Below are positions 30,628-39,719 of a stretch of 64,000 bases of DNA, in pieces (within the stretch, counting starts at the first letter, position 1; the number at the start of each line of letters is the position of its first letter). The stretch lies in assembly GCF_051903925.1 (NCBI RefSeq), contig NZ_CP173678.1, positions 3,038,001-3,102,000 on the forward strand. Reading direction: 5' to 3'. The stretch comes from G051903925 sp051903925 (GTDB lineage Bacteria; Pseudomonadota; Alphaproteobacteria; Zavarziniales; Zavarziniaceae). Both the position numbers and the translations under genes were made by a program. The notes beneath the pieces were generated by a model. The model had not been told where the DNA came from and did not search any database. It saw nothing but the letters and a program-made list of their open reading frames with translations.

Positions 30628-32529
30628 TCAGGCGACGGAGGGGTCGGCCGCGGCCTCCAGCGGCAGGGCGACGACGAAGATCGCGCCGCCTGACGGATTG
30701 TCGTGTACGGCCAGGCGCCCGCCATGCTTCTGCACGACGATGTCGAAGGCGATCGACAGGCCCAGGCCGGTGCCATAGCCCGCGGGCTTGGTCGTGAAGA
30801 ACGGCTCGAAGATGTGCTCGCGGATCGCCTGGGGAATGCCGGGCCCGTTGTCGGCAAAGACCAGCTCGATCATCCCATCGACCAGGCGGGTCGAGACGGC
30901 CAGCGCCGGCTGGTAGGTCGGCTCCGCCTCCTGCTTGCCGGCCATGGCCTGGCAGGCGTTGGTCACGATGTTCAGCACGACCCGGCTCATGTCCTGCGGC
31001 ACGAAGGTGATGCGGGCCCCCGCCGGATCCAGGTCGAACGTGATCGCGACGGTCAGGTTGCGATGCTGGGAGCGCACACCCTGGTAGCCGAGCGTCACGA
31101 ACTCCTTGATGAAATGGGGCACGTCGACGGGCCGCCGCTCTCCGGCGTCGGTCCGCGCATGGTCCAGCATGCCATGCACGATGCCGTCGGCCCGGCGGCC
31201 ATGGTCCGCGATGCGCGCCAGGTTGCCGTCAAGGTCGTCCAGCAGCGCCTCCGCGTCCTCGCGTTCGGCCTGGGGCAGGGCGGCCAGCGGCGCCCGCAGC
31301 ACCTGGCGGAGGTCGCCCAGCAACTCGCGCGAGATGTCGGAGAAGTTGTTGACGAAGTTCAGGGGGTTCTTGATCTCGTGCGCGACGCCGGCGACGAGCG
31401 AGCCGAGGGCCGCCAGCTTCTCGGTCTGGATCAGGCTGGTCTGCGCCTTGGCCAGCTCGCCCAGGGCGGCCTCCGCCTTGTTGCGCGCGTCCGCCACCGC
31501 CTGTTCCTGCTCGCGCCGGGCGGTGATGTCGGAATAGCCGGTGATCAGCGCCGGGCGGCCATCGAACTCGACCAGGATGCAGGCCAGCAGGACCCAGGAG
31601 CGTGTCCCGTCGGGGCGCTGCACCTCCGCCTCGATGCCGGCCGCCACCTGGTTCGATTCCAGTCGGGCCGCGATCTCGTCCAGCTTGGCGCCATCCACGA
31701 AGAGGTCGCGGACCTGGAGCCCGGGAAGATTGTCGCCATGGATGCGCAGGTGCTCCAGCGCCGCCTGGTTGGCGGTCATGGGCTGTCCGCCGGGCAGCGC
31801 GCTGAGCACCAGCGGGACGGGGGAGGCATCGAACAGCCGCTTCAGGTTCGCCTCGCTGTGGCGCAGCTCGCGCTCCACCGCCTGGCGCTGTTCGATCTCG
31901 TGCTCCAGCGCCTGGCGCGCCTCCACCTGGCGTTCAAGTTGCAGCCAGGCGCCGCGCTGGGCCGCCGCCACGCGATGGGCGAAGATGTAGCCCAGCGCGT
32001 TCACGATCAGCAGGTGCCGGCCGATCGAGGCCAGGTGACCGCGCGGCGCGTCCATCACCTCGTGCCCGATGAGCAGGAATCCCGCCGACAGGCTGAGGGC
32101 CGCGACGGTCGTGAGCAGGAGGTCGCCGGGGATGAAGACGAAGAAGGCCAGCATCACCATCAGGACCGGGATCGCCGACTGGTCCAGCGAATTGGTGGCG
32201 TGGGCGACGCCGAACAGGACCGCGCCGGCGATCGCCAGCTCGAAGGCGAACAGGGCAAGGTCCGTCGCCCGGCTGGGGCGGCTGGCGCGGGCGCCCAGGA
32301 ACACGCCGGCCGCGGCGACCGCGACGGCCAGGCGCACCGCAAGTTCGCGCAGCGAGAGGGATGGACCGATCAGGCCACCCGGGCCAAGCAGCACGAACAG
32401 CGCACCGAAGATCAGCGCCGCAAGGCGGATCGACCGCGCGGTCTGCGGCCATTGCGCGACCAGGGCACGCCGTTCGAGCGCCGGATCGGCAAAGCGACCG
32501 GTCCAGCGGACGACGGCGTGGTCGCTCAC
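30628..32529 (-). CDS. Membrane sensor histidine kinase with PAS domain
   Basis: 633 residues. About six N-terminal hydrophobic segments (residues 30-180), a coiled coil, a PAS domain (about 235-345), a HisKA domain (LVAGVAHEIKNPLNFVNNFSDISREL) and a HATPase domain (VFADNGPGIPQAI, GTGLGLSIAFDIVVQKHGG). GTG start overlaps the upstream receiver-phosphatase stop as GTGA, so kinase and receiver-phosphatase are made together and likely form a pair. Closely resembles in its catalytic half the divergent haem-binding kinase at 33809. Confidence 0.9.
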   Translation of the reverse strand: MSDHAVVRWTGRFADPALERRALVAQWPQTARSIRLAALIFGALFVLLGPGGLIGPSLSLRELAVRLAVAVAAAGVFLGARASRPSRATDLALFAFELAIAGAVLFGVAHATNSLDQSAIPVLMVMLAFFVFIPGDLLLTTVAALSLSAGFLLIGHEVMDAPRGHLASIGRHLLIVNALGYIFAHRVAAAQRGAWLQLERQVEARQALEHEIEQRQAVERELRHSEANLKRLFDASPVPLVLSALPGGQPMTANQAALEHLRIHGDNLPGLQVRDLFVDGAKLDEIAARLESNQVAAGIEAEVQRPDGTRSWVLLACILVEFDGRPALITGYSDITARREQEQAVADARNKAEAALGELAKAQTSLIQTEKLAALGSLVAGVAHEIKNPLNFVNNFSDISRELLGDLRQVLRAPLAALPQAEREDAEALLDDLDGNLARIADHGRRADGIVHGMLDHARTDAGERRPVDVPHFIKEFVTLGYQGVRSQHRNLTVAITFDLDPAGARITFVPQDMSRVVLNIVTNACQAMAGKQEAEPTYQPALAVSTRLVDGMIELVFADNGPGIPQAIREHIFEPFFTTKPAGYGTGLGLSIAFDIVVQKHGGRLAVHDNPSGGAIFVVALPLEAAADPSVA

Positions 32530-33698
32530 ACTGGCGACCCGGGTGCGCCGGGACCCGGCCAGTAGAGGGCGAGGCAGGTCATGTCGTCGCTTTGCGGCTG
32601 GCGATCGGCATGGGCCTGGACGGCGGCGATCACCGTGCGGATCGTCGCCGCCGGGTCGGTGCTTTCAAGCCGGGCAAGCAGGTCCATCAGGCGCGCATCC
32701 CCATACAGGCTGCCGTCCTGGCCGTGCGCCTCGGTGATGCCGTCGGTATAGGTGAACAGCAGGTCACCCGGCTCCAGCTGGAACACCGCGTCGACGAACG
32801 GGAAGCCGCTCTCGATGCCCAGGACCAGGCCCGGGGACTCGTCCAGCGGCGTCACCGTGCGGTCATGGCCCACGACATAGGGCAGGTTGTGCCCGCCATT
32901 GGCATAGGTCAGCACGCCCGTAGCCGGATCGAACACGCCATAGAAGACGGTCACGAACATCTGGCTGTCGTTCTCGTCCGCCAGCAGATCGTTGGCGCGG
33001 GACAGGGCCTGGGCCGGGGTCGCCGAATCGGGGGCGACCGAACGCAGGATCGTGCGCGCGACCGCCATGAACAGCGCCGCTGGCAAGCCCTTGCCCGAGA
33101 CATCGGCCACGACAAGGCCATAACGTCCGCCCGGCAGGGGGATGACGTCCAGGAAGTCGCCGCCCACTTCCCGGGCCGGGATCATCTGGCCCATCAGGGA
33201 CAGGCGCTCGGTCGTGGGGAAGCTGCGCGGCAGGATCGCCTGCTGCAGGTGCGCGGCCACTTCCAGCTCGCGGCGCAGCGCCTCCAGCTGGCGGATGGTG
33301 CGGTCCGCCTCCTGCATCCGCTCGGCGTGACGCAGGGTCTTCTCGATCGTCACCGCCAGGTCGTCGAAATTGATCGGCTTGGTGATGAAGTCGAAGGCGC
33401 CACGGTTCATCGCGGTGCGGATGTTCGTCATGTCGCCATAGGCCGAGATGACCACGGAGCGATTCTCCATGCCCTTTCCGCCCAGCGCCGTGAGCAGGGT
33501 CAGGCCGTCCATCTCGGGCATGTTGATGTCGGTCAGGACGGCCGAGATGTCCGGCTCCTCGGCCAGCTTCTCAAGCGCGGCCACTCCGCTGAGGGCGAAC
33601 CGGAAGTCCCATTCCCCGCTGCGGATGCGCTGCCTGAACTTCTGCCGGATCATCAACTCGACGTCCGGTTCGTCGTCGACTACGAGGATCTTGTGCAT
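32526..33698 (-). CDS. Response regulator with PP2C (SpoIIE/RsbU) phosphatase output
   Basis: About 390 residues. N-terminal receiver (phosphoacceptor in SAVLTDINMPEMDGL, Lys in TKPINF), coiled-coil linker, and a PP2C domain with metal ligands in REVGGDFLDV, VVADVSGKG, TYTDGITEA and QSDDMTCLAL. Such proteins dephosphorylate STAS antagonists on command of a kinase. No STAS gene is adjacent; the nearest one is at 4497-4832. ATG at 33698 chosen over a GTG two codons upstream. Coupled to the histidine kinase gene by a 4-base overlap. Confidence 0.9.
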   Translation of the reverse strand: MHKILVVDDEPDVELMIRQKFRQRIRSGEWDFRFALSGVAALEKLAEEPDISAVLTDINMPEMDGLTLLTALGGKGMENRSVVISAYGDMTNIRTAMNRGAFDFITKPINFDDLAVTIEKTLRHAERMQEADRTIRQLEALRRELEVAAHLQQAILPRSFPTTERLSLMGQMIPAREVGGDFLDVIPLPGGRYGLVVADVSGKGLPAALFMAVARTILRSVAPDSATPAQALSRANDLLADENDSQMFVTVFYGVFDPATGVLTYANGGHNLPYVVGHDRTVTPLDESPGLVLGIESGFPFVDAVFQLEPGDLLFTYTDGITEAHGQDGSLYGDARLMDLLARLESTDPAATIRTVIAAVQAHADRQPQSDDMTCLALYWPGPGAPGSPV

Positions 33699-33808
33699 GG
33701 ACACAACGGGTTGGGAGGTTGCGCATTGCCAGCCATTGCCCCCGGTTTGTCAAGGTGCTGCACTTGCGCCGTGCGGCTGGTCCGGAGCGGCGGACGGGGA
33801 GTAGGCGT

Positions 33809-35530
33809 ATGGCTTCTGGCGTGTCGTTGTTCCTGGCCCGGCGGGCCCCCGTCGTGGTTGGGGGGCTGGCGCTTGTCGGGGCCGTGGTCATCGGCCTTCA
33901 TGTCTATTTCCTTGCTGGCAACCTTGCCCGTTCCAATGCCGAGGAAAGCGCCCGGTTCTATGCCTATGCGCTGGACAAGGTGCGCGCGTTCTATGGCCGC
34001 GAGGTGGTGGGGCGGGTCGGCGGCCTGCTGGAGGTGACGCACGCCTATCGCACGCAGCCGGATTCGATCCCGATTCCCGCGACCTTCGCCATCGACCTGG
34101 GCGAGGCGATCAGCGACAACGCCCTGGGCCTGCGCGTCCGGATCTGGAGCGATTACCCCTTTCCACTGCGCCAGGGCGGTGGCGTGCATGACGAGTTCGA
34201 GCGACAGGCGATCGCCGCCCTGCGCGCCGATCCGGGCCAGCCGTTCTTCCGGTTCGAGGACTACCAGGGCCGGCCCACGCTGCGCTACGGCACGGCGATC
34301 CGCATGGAGCAGACCTGCGTCGATTGCCACAACCATCATCCCGACAGCCCGGTGCGGACCTGGAAGGTGGGCGACGTGCGCGGCGTCCAGGAAATCGACA
34401 TGCCGCTGGATGCGATGGCCGACCAGGCCCAGGCCGGCCTGTGGGACACGGCCATGCTGATGGGCGTGGGGGTGAGCGGCTCGCTCCTGCTCCTGGGCCT
34501 GACGTTGCGGGGCCTGCGCGGCAGCGTGCGGCGGGCGGAGGAACTGGCCGAGCGATCGGCTTCCGACAAGCGGGCGCTGGAGCGCGAGGTGCAGGAGCGC
34601 AAGCGGGCCGAGCGCGAGATCGAGAACTATTCCCAGCACCTGGAGGACGAGGTTGCCAAGCGCACCGCGGAACTGCGGCAGCGCAAGGGGGAGGTGGAGG
34701 AAGCGCTGGCCGCGCTGCAGGACATGCAGAATCAACTCGTCGTGCGCGAGAAGATGGCCTCTCTCGGCGAACTGACCGCCGGCATCGCCCACGAGATCAA
34801 GAACCCGCTCAACTTCGTGAAGAACTTTGCCGAATTGTGCGGCGAGCTGTCGGCTGAGGTGCGCGACGAACTGGCCGCGCAGGACGGACCGATGCAGCCG
34901 TCGCAGCGCAACTACCTGGTCGGCACGCTGGACGACATTCGCCAGAACGCGCAGAAGGTCGTGGAGCACGGGCAGCGGGCGGATGCCATCATCCGCTCCA
35001 TGCTGACCCATTCGCGGACCAGCAATGGCGAGCGCGAGGCAGTGCCGTTCAATGCCCTGGTCGAGCAGTTCGCGGCCCTGGCCTATCATGGGCTGAAGGC
35101 CCAGGACGCCACGTTCCGCGTGGCGCTGAAGACCGACCTGGACCCGACCATCGGCGACGTGCCCATCCTGCCGCAGGAGTTGAGCCGCGCCGTCCTCAAC
35201 ATCGTGACCAATGCCTGCTATGCCGCGCACCAGCGCGAACTGGCGGGCGAGCCCGACTACCGGCCAGGCGTCTGGGTCTATACCGCCGACCTGGGCGACC
35301 GTGTCGCCATCACGATCCTGGACAACGGCACCGGCATCCCGCCGCAGGTCGTCGAGAAGATCTTCAACCCCTTCTTCACGACCAAGCCGGCGGGGCAGGG
35401 CACGGGCCTGGGCCTGTCGATCGCGTGGGACGTGGTGGTGCGGCAGCATGCCGGCACGCTTCATGTCGAAAGTGAGGAGGGGCACTTCGCACTTTTCGTC
35501 CTTATACTGCCCAAATCCCCGCGCTTCTGA
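33809..35530 (+). CDS. Haem-binding (Tll0287-like/DUF3365) sensor histidine kinase
   Basis: 573 residues. Membrane helix at about 14-36, a periplasmic Tll0287-like domain containing a c-type haem site Cys170-Val-Asp-Cys173-His174 (QTCVDCHNHHPDSP), a second helix near 215-235, a coiled coil, HisKA with His near 328 (TAGIAHEIKNPLNFVKNFAEL), and HATPase (ILDNGTGIPPQVVEKIF, GTGLGLSIAWDVVVRQHAG). A redox or gas-sensing role is likely. ATG at 33809 follows GGGGAG by seven bases. Divergent from the kinase/receiver-phosphatase pair, and could feed the same regulator. Confidence 0.88.
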   Translation: MASGVSLFLARRAPVVVGGLALVGAVVIGLHVYFLAGNLARSNAEESARFYAYALDKVRAFYGREVVGRVGGLLEVTHAYRTQPDSIPIPATFAIDLGEAISDNALGLRVRIWSDYPFPLRQGGGVHDEFERQAIAALRADPGQPFFRFEDYQGRPTLRYGTAIRMEQTCVDCHNHHPDSPVRTWKVGDVRGVQEIDMPLDAMADQAQAGLWDTAMLMGVGVSGSLLLLGLTLRGLRGSVRRAEELAERSASDKRALEREVQERKRAEREIENYSQHLEDEVAKRTAELRQRKGEVEEALAALQDMQNQLVVREKMASLGELTAGIAHEIKNPLNFVKNFAELCGELSAEVRDELAAQDGPMQPSQRNYLVGTLDDIRQNAQKVVEHGQRADAIIRSMLTHSRTSNGEREAVPFNALVEQFAALAYHGLKAQDATFRVALKTDLDPTIGDVPILPQELSRAVLNIVTNACYAAHQRELAGEPDYRPGVWVYTADLGDRVAITILDNGTGIPPQVVEKIFNPFFTTKPAGQGTGLGLSIAWDVVVRQHAGTLHVESEEGHFALFVLILPKSPRF

Positions 35531-35591
35531 CGCGGGGACACGGGAGGAAGCGGCCCGCAATCGGGCCCGCAGCGACAGGAAGAGGGGCGAC

Positions 35592-37016
35592 ATGTCAGCC
35601 ACAGCAGCCCGCGCGCCAGGCGCGCACTTCGGACTTGAGGGGCCCGACGGCCTGGGCCAGGCGGATCTGGTCCGCCGCGGGGAGGTCAGCGCAAGCGAAC
35701 TGGTGGATGCCGCCATCGCCCGAATCGAGGCCGTCGACGGCCAGATCAACGCGGTCGTCACGCGGCTGTTCGAGCGCGCACGCGCCCAGGCGAAGCAGCC
35801 GCTGGGCGATGGCCCGTTCGCCGGGGTGCCAAGCCTGATCAAGGACCTGGACGACCTGGCGGGGTCGCGCAACAGCTTCGGCTCGCGCATGTTCCACGAC
35901 AACCAGTCGGTCGGCACCGAGCCGTTGGTCCAGGCCCAGCTGGACACCGGCATGATCATCGTGGGCAAGAGCAACACCCCCGAGTTCGGGCTGATCTCGA
36001 CGACCGAGTCGGCCCTGCTGGGGCCGTGCCGCAATCCCTGGAACACCGACTATTCCTCTGGCGGTTCCTCCGGCGGGGCGGCGGCGGCGGTGGCGGCCGG
36101 GCTTGTCCCCTTTGCCCACGCGTCGGACGGCGGCGGCTCGATCCGCATCCCGGCATCGTGCTGTGGCCTGGTCGGACTGAAGCCCAGCCGCAACCGCATG
36201 CCGCACGCGATGGAGGACCTGGTCAGCCAGATCGCCGTGATGCATGCGGTCAGCCGCACCGTGCGCGACAACGCTACCCTGTTCCATGCCACCCAGCGGC
36301 GCGACGCCGGCGCGACGTTCGCGCCGTCGCCGGCCGTCACCGGACCCTCCAAGCGCCGCCTGAGGATCGCGTTCGGCACGAAGAACTATTTCGGCCGGGA
36401 GCCGCACCCGGACGTGAAGGCATCGGTCGAGGCCACGGCGAAGCTCTGCGCCGATCTGGGCCACGAGATCGTGCCATTCGAGAACCCGATCGCGGGCGAG
36501 GAGATGAAGAACCAGTTCCTGACCATCTGGTCGGTGCTGGCGGCTGGCCCCCGGGACGAGGCGCGCAGGCGCGGCCTCGACCTGGAGGCCGTGCTGGAGC
36601 CCTGGACCCTGGGCCTTGCCGAGTTCGGCGACCGCGCAGGCCCGGAAAACCTGGCCAAGGCGGTTGGCTACATGCAAGGCATCACGCGCCAGGTGGACGA
36701 CCTGTTCGGTAGCTTCGACGTCTGGCTGACCCCGGTCCTGGCCAGCCCGCCGCCCCGCATCGGCGAGCATGCCACGACACGCAGCTTCGACGGACTGGTG
36801 GCCGACATCTTCGACTATGTCTCCTACACGCCATTGCACAACCTGGCGGGCTCGTGCGGGATTTCCCTGCCATTGGGCATGAGCCGGGACGGCCTGCCAA
36901 TCGGCAGCCAGTTCGCGGCCAAGGCAGGGGACGAGGCCACGCTGCTTGCCCTGGCCTTCGAGATTGAGGCCGCCCAGCCCTGGATCCAGCGCCGTCCGCA
37001 GGTCTTCGCCGCCTAG
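35592..37016 (+). CDS. Amidase, amidase-signature family
   Basis: 474 residues. Ser-Ser-Lys triad: Lys84 (SLIKDLDDL), cis-Ser in SSGGSSGGAAAAVAAG (159/160), nucleophile Ser183 (SDGGGSIRIPAS). Hydrolyses an amide, perhaps an aryl or peptide amide; the substrate is not evident and no Gln-tRNA amidotransferase partners (GatB/C) are present. ATG at 35592 after GAGGGG. 61 bases after the haem kinase. Ends against a perfect hairpin. Confidence 0.9.
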   Translation: MSATAARAPGAHFGLEGPDGLGQADLVRRGEVSASELVDAAIARIEAVDGQINAVVTRLFERARAQAKQPLGDGPFAGVPSLIKDLDDLAGSRNSFGSRMFHDNQSVGTEPLVQAQLDTGMIIVGKSNTPEFGLISTTESALLGPCRNPWNTDYSSGGSSGGAAAAVAAGLVPFAHASDGGGSIRIPASCCGLVGLKPSRNRMPHAMEDLVSQIAVMHAVSRTVRDNATLFHATQRRDAGATFAPSPAVTGPSKRRLRIAFGTKNYFGREPHPDVKASVEATAKLCADLGHEIVPFENPIAGEEMKNQFLTIWSVLAAGPRDEARRRGLDLEAVLEPWTLGLAEFGDRAGPENLAKAVGYMQGITRQVDDLFGSFDVWLTPVLASPPPRIGEHATTRSFDGLVADIFDYVSYTPLHNLAGSCGISLPLGMSRDGLPIGSQFAAKAGDEATLLALAFEIEAAQPWIQRRPQVFAA

Positions 37017-37038
37017 CCTTCAGAAATCGGCCGCCATG

Positions 37039-37066
37039 GCCCTTCCCCTGATTCCGGGGGAAGGGC
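37039..37066. terminator. Perfect hairpin after the amidase gene
   Basis: GCCCTTCCCC and GGGGAAGGGC pair exactly over 10 bases with an 8-base loop, 22 bases after the amidase stop. No T tract follows, so this is a possible terminator or transcript-end structure. Confidence 0.4.
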
Positions 37067-37150
37067 TGTGTCGGGTGGCGGCGGTGTCCTTCGTCCTTGG
37101 GGCAGAGGAGGGCGCGCGTCTGCGCCCTTCCCCGGAGGAGGACGCAACCG

Positions 37151-37927
37151 ATGGAACATGCCGTCGTCTCGCGCGAGGAATGGCTCGCCGCCCGTCGCAG
37201 CCTGCTTGAAAGGGAGCGGGCGTTCGATCGCCAGCGCGACGAGATGAGTGCCGCGCGCCGGGCCTTGCCCTGGGTCGAGGTGACGAAACCCTATGTCTTC
37301 GACGGGCCGGAGGGGCCGGTCAGCCTGGCCGACCTGTTCGGTGGGCGCAGCCAGTTGTTCATCAAGCACTTCATGATGGGGCCGGGGCAGGAGCAGCAGT
37401 GCGTGGGCTGCTCGTTCGAGGTCGATCACGTGGCGGGAATCCGCGTCCACCTGGAGAACCACGACCTGGCCTATGCCGTTGTCGCACGCGCGCCGATCGC
37501 CGAGATCATGGCCTTCAAGCGGCGGATGAACTGGACCTTCCCCTGGGTGTCGTCGTTCGCAAACGACTTCAACTACGACTTCCATGTGTCGTTCAGGGCG
37601 GATGAACTGTCCGCCGGGACCGCATTGTACAACTACCGGGCCGGCAATCCGGGGCTGGAGGACCTGTCGGGCAACAGCGTCTTCTACCGGGACGGGGCGG
37701 GACGCGTCTTCCACACCTACTCGACCTTTGGCCGGGGCGGGGAGCAGTTCCTCGGTGCCTATGCCTATCTTGACGTGTCCCCCCGGGGGCGGGCGGAGAC
37801 GGGACCGACCGGCACGCTCGCCGACTGGGTGCGCCCGCACGACATGTATGGCCAGGGCGGCACCGTCGAGCCGACCGGCCGCTACCATCCGGCGTCCTGC
37901 GGATGCGCGAGCCACCGGCCCGGCTGA
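37151..37927 (+). CDS. DUF899 thioredoxin-like protein
   Basis: 258 residues. DUF899 family signatures: PWVEVTKPYVFDG near the N-terminus, QCVGCSFEVDHV (CxxC), FKRRMNWTFPWVSSFANDFNYDF, and the tail YHPASCGCASH. The fold is thioredoxin-like, but the biochemical role of the family is unknown. ATG at 37151 with GGAGGAG ten bases upstream. Stands alone, convergent with the small gene at 37932. Confidence 0.88.
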   Translation: MEHAVVSREEWLAARRSLLERERAFDRQRDEMSAARRALPWVEVTKPYVFDGPEGPVSLADLFGGRSQLFIKHFMMGPGQEQQCVGCSFEVDHVAGIRVHLENHDLAYAVVARAPIAEIMAFKRRMNWTFPWVSSFANDFNYDFHVSFRADELSAGTALYNYRAGNPGLEDLSGNSVFYRDGAGRVFHTYSTFGRGGEQFLGAYAYLDVSPRGRAETGPTGTLADWVRPHDMYGQGGTVEPTGRYHPASCGCASHRPG

Positions 37928-37931
37928 CCGC

Positions 37932-38180
37932 TCAGTCCCGTTCGATCGAGGCGCGTTCGACGGCCAGGCCGGCAAAGGCCAGCCGGGCGCAGACCGAGGT
38001 GGTGTCGCGCCCGGCAATGGCCACGACATCCTCCCGCAGCAGGCCCTTGCCACCCTGTTCCAGGTCGATGCACAGGGCCGCGATCAGGCGCAGGGTCACC
38101 CCGTCACTGGCCATGACCGGGTCGGCCAGGCAGCCGCGCAGCAGTTCGCGTGCGCCGGCCTGGGGCACCAGACGGGTCAT
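37932..38180 (-). CDS. Small hypothetical protein
   Basis: 82 residues from an ATG that overlaps the upstream stop as ATGA (38177-38180). Mostly helical, with one Cys in ALCIDLEQGGKGLLRED and another in SVCARLAFAGLA. Not recognised. Translational coupling with the secreted protein gene suggests it is real and belongs to the ferredoxin/thioesterase unit. Confidence 0.55.
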   Translation of the reverse strand: MTRLVPQAGARELLRGCLADPVMASDGVTLRLIAALCIDLEQGGKGLLREDVVAIAGRDTTSVCARLAFAGLAVERASIERD

Positions 38181-38587
38181 GGCGCGCCGCCGCTGGCCGC
38201 CGCGGCGACCAGCTCCAGATAGCGCTTGAGGGGCAGTGTCGCCTGCTCGCGATAACACAAGGGCGTGCGGCCGCCATGCGGCCGGCGCACATAGATGAAG
38301 ACCAGCACATCCTTGTCGACGCTGGTGGTCTTCAGCGCGACATCGTCGGGCGGCAGGCCGCCATAACGCTCCAGCCTGTCGGTGCCCTGCAAGAGGACGC
38401 GCCGCAGATCCTGGGAGATCACGTGATATTCGCCCAGGCTGCGCTCGTTCGGCTCGAAGCAGGGCGCGTCACTGGCATCCGCGCTGGCCGGGGACTGCTG
38501 GGCCAAGGCGGGTCCGGCAAGGCAGAGGACCAATGTCGCCGCCATCGGGAGCAGCGCCACGCAGCGCCGGGCCACTCCCGCTGTCAT
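38177..38587 (-). CDS. Small secreted hypothetical protein
   Basis: 136 residues with a clear signal peptide (about 1-29, ending AGPALAQQS). The mature part has two Cys (APCFEPN and TPLCYRE) that could form a disulfide. Not recognised. ATG at 38587 lies 17 bases after the thioesterase stop, so it is probably in that operon. Its stop overlaps the start of the 82-residue gene. Confidence 0.65.
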   Translation of the reverse strand: MTAGVARRCVALLPMAATLVLCLAGPALAQQSPASADASDAPCFEPNERSLGEYHVISQDLRRVLLQGTDRLERYGGLPPDDVALKTTSVDKDVLVFIYVRRPHGGRTPLCYREQATLPLKRYLELVAAAASGGAP

Positions 38588-38604
38588 CGCCTGGTCCCTG
38601 CGCG

Positions 38605-39069
38605 TCAGCCGGCCGTCGCCCGCTGCGGCAGCGGGAACAGGCGCGCGGTGGACGAGGCGCGGGCGACCGGATTGCCATCCGCGTCGTCCAGCTTCCCCTC
38701 GATGAAGCAGATGCTCTTGCCCATGCGGACGACCCAGGCCTCAGCCTTCAGCACGCCGGGGCGGCCGGGATTGAGGAAGGTCATCTTGATCTCCAGGCTG
38801 GACGGCGTCAGCGTCAGGCCGGTCGCGACCAGGACGGCCTGGGCCATTGTCCCGTCGATCATGGCCGTCAGGAAGCCGCCCTGGACCACGTTGCCCGAAT
38901 GGCAGAACTGGGGCGTCGCCACGAAGTCGATGGCCACCCGCTGCTCCGCCCGGCTGGCCGAGACATAGGTCGGCGACAGGATCTGCATGCAGGGCTCGAA
39001 CCGGCGCGACAGCCGCGCGACCATCTCGGCGTCGCTGGGACCCCCGGCCGGGGCGGTGCCGCCATCCAT
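38605..39069 (-). CDS. PaaI/hotdog acyl-CoA thioesterase
   Basis: 154 residues. Hotdog fold with HSGNVVQGGFLTAMIDGTMAQAV, in which Asp of MIDGTM is the probable catalytic residue, and SSLEIKMTFLNPGRPG. Likely releases CoA from an acyl or aryl thioester. The ATG lies one base after the ferredoxin stop, so the two are co-expressed. Only about 25% alike by eye to the thioesterase at 28291, so they are not a recent duplication. Confidence 0.88.
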   Translation of the reverse strand: MDGGTAPAGGPSDAEMVARLSRRFEPCMQILSPTYVSASRAEQRVAIDFVATPQFCHSGNVVQGGFLTAMIDGTMAQAVLVATGLTLTPSSLEIKMTFLNPGRPGVLKAEAWVVRMGKSICFIEGKLDDADGNPVARASSTARLFPLPQRATAG

Positions 39070-39070
39070 C

Positions 39071-39391
39071 TCAGAACTGCGATTCGGGTGTCGTGACGAT
39101 GAGGCCGTCCAGCGCGTCGCTCAGCTTGATCTGGCAGCTCAGGCGGCTGGTGTGGTTCACGTTCTGGGCGAATTCCAGCATGCCGGCCTCGGCCGCCTCG
39201 GGCTTGCCGACCAGCGGCAGCCAGGCCTCGTCGACATAGACGTGGCAGGTGGCGCAGGCGCAGGCCCCGCCGCAATCGGCGTCGATGCCGGGCACCATGT
39301 TGCGGATGGCCGCTTCCATCACGCTGACGCCCGGGGCTGCATCGACGGTGCGCGACGTGCCCTTGTGATCGATGAAGGTGATCTTGGCCAT
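39071..39391 (-). CDS. [2Fe-2S] ferredoxin, adrenodoxin/putidaredoxin type
   Basis: 106 residues. Ligands Cys40, Cys46, Cys49 and Cys86 (C-x5-C-x2-C-x36-C), as in ferredoxins that feed P450s, ring hydroxylases or Fe-S assembly. Trp in DEAWLPLVG and the Met-Leu-Glu-Phe loop are conserved. ATG at 39391 with GGGGAA upstream. First gene of an operon with a thioesterase and two small genes. No P450 is visible in the window. Confidence 0.92.
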   Translation of the reverse strand: MAKITFIDHKGTSRTVDAAPGVSVMEAAIRNMVPGIDADCGGACACATCHVYVDEAWLPLVGKPEAAEAGMLEFAQNVNHTSRLSCQIKLSDALDGLIVTTPESQF

Positions 39392-39719
39392 TTCTTCCCC
39401 TGATGCGTGCCCTGAAGGATGCCTGCCCTGAAGCCTGTGCTCTGGATGAAGCGTCGTGATGTGCTGCGCAAGCACGCCCGGACCGCGCCGCCGGCCTCCC
39501 GCCGGGCCAGCCGAGGACGCAATTTCCCCAGTCGGACAAGGGACGTACCGGTCCCCAGGTTTGCGGTCAAGCTGACGATGCGCGCGCGCTGACTGTTTGT
39601 TCATTTTGCCGCTCCGCCGCGTCGCCCGCCGGCAATGTGACCGTGATCGATTCCGCGCGCACGGCACCATGCTATGGTTGCCGCGTTGATCCGGAGACCG
39701 TGCAAGGGCGAGGTGTGGC
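39392..39719. other. Intergenic region, divergent promoters expected
   Basis: 328 bases between the ferredoxin operon (minus) and the small membrane protein (plus). I see a 9-base direct repeat (GCCCTGAAG, twice within 25 bases near 39408) and an AT-richer patch at 39593-39605, but no convincing promoter boxes, RNA gene or ORF. Confidence 0.5.
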
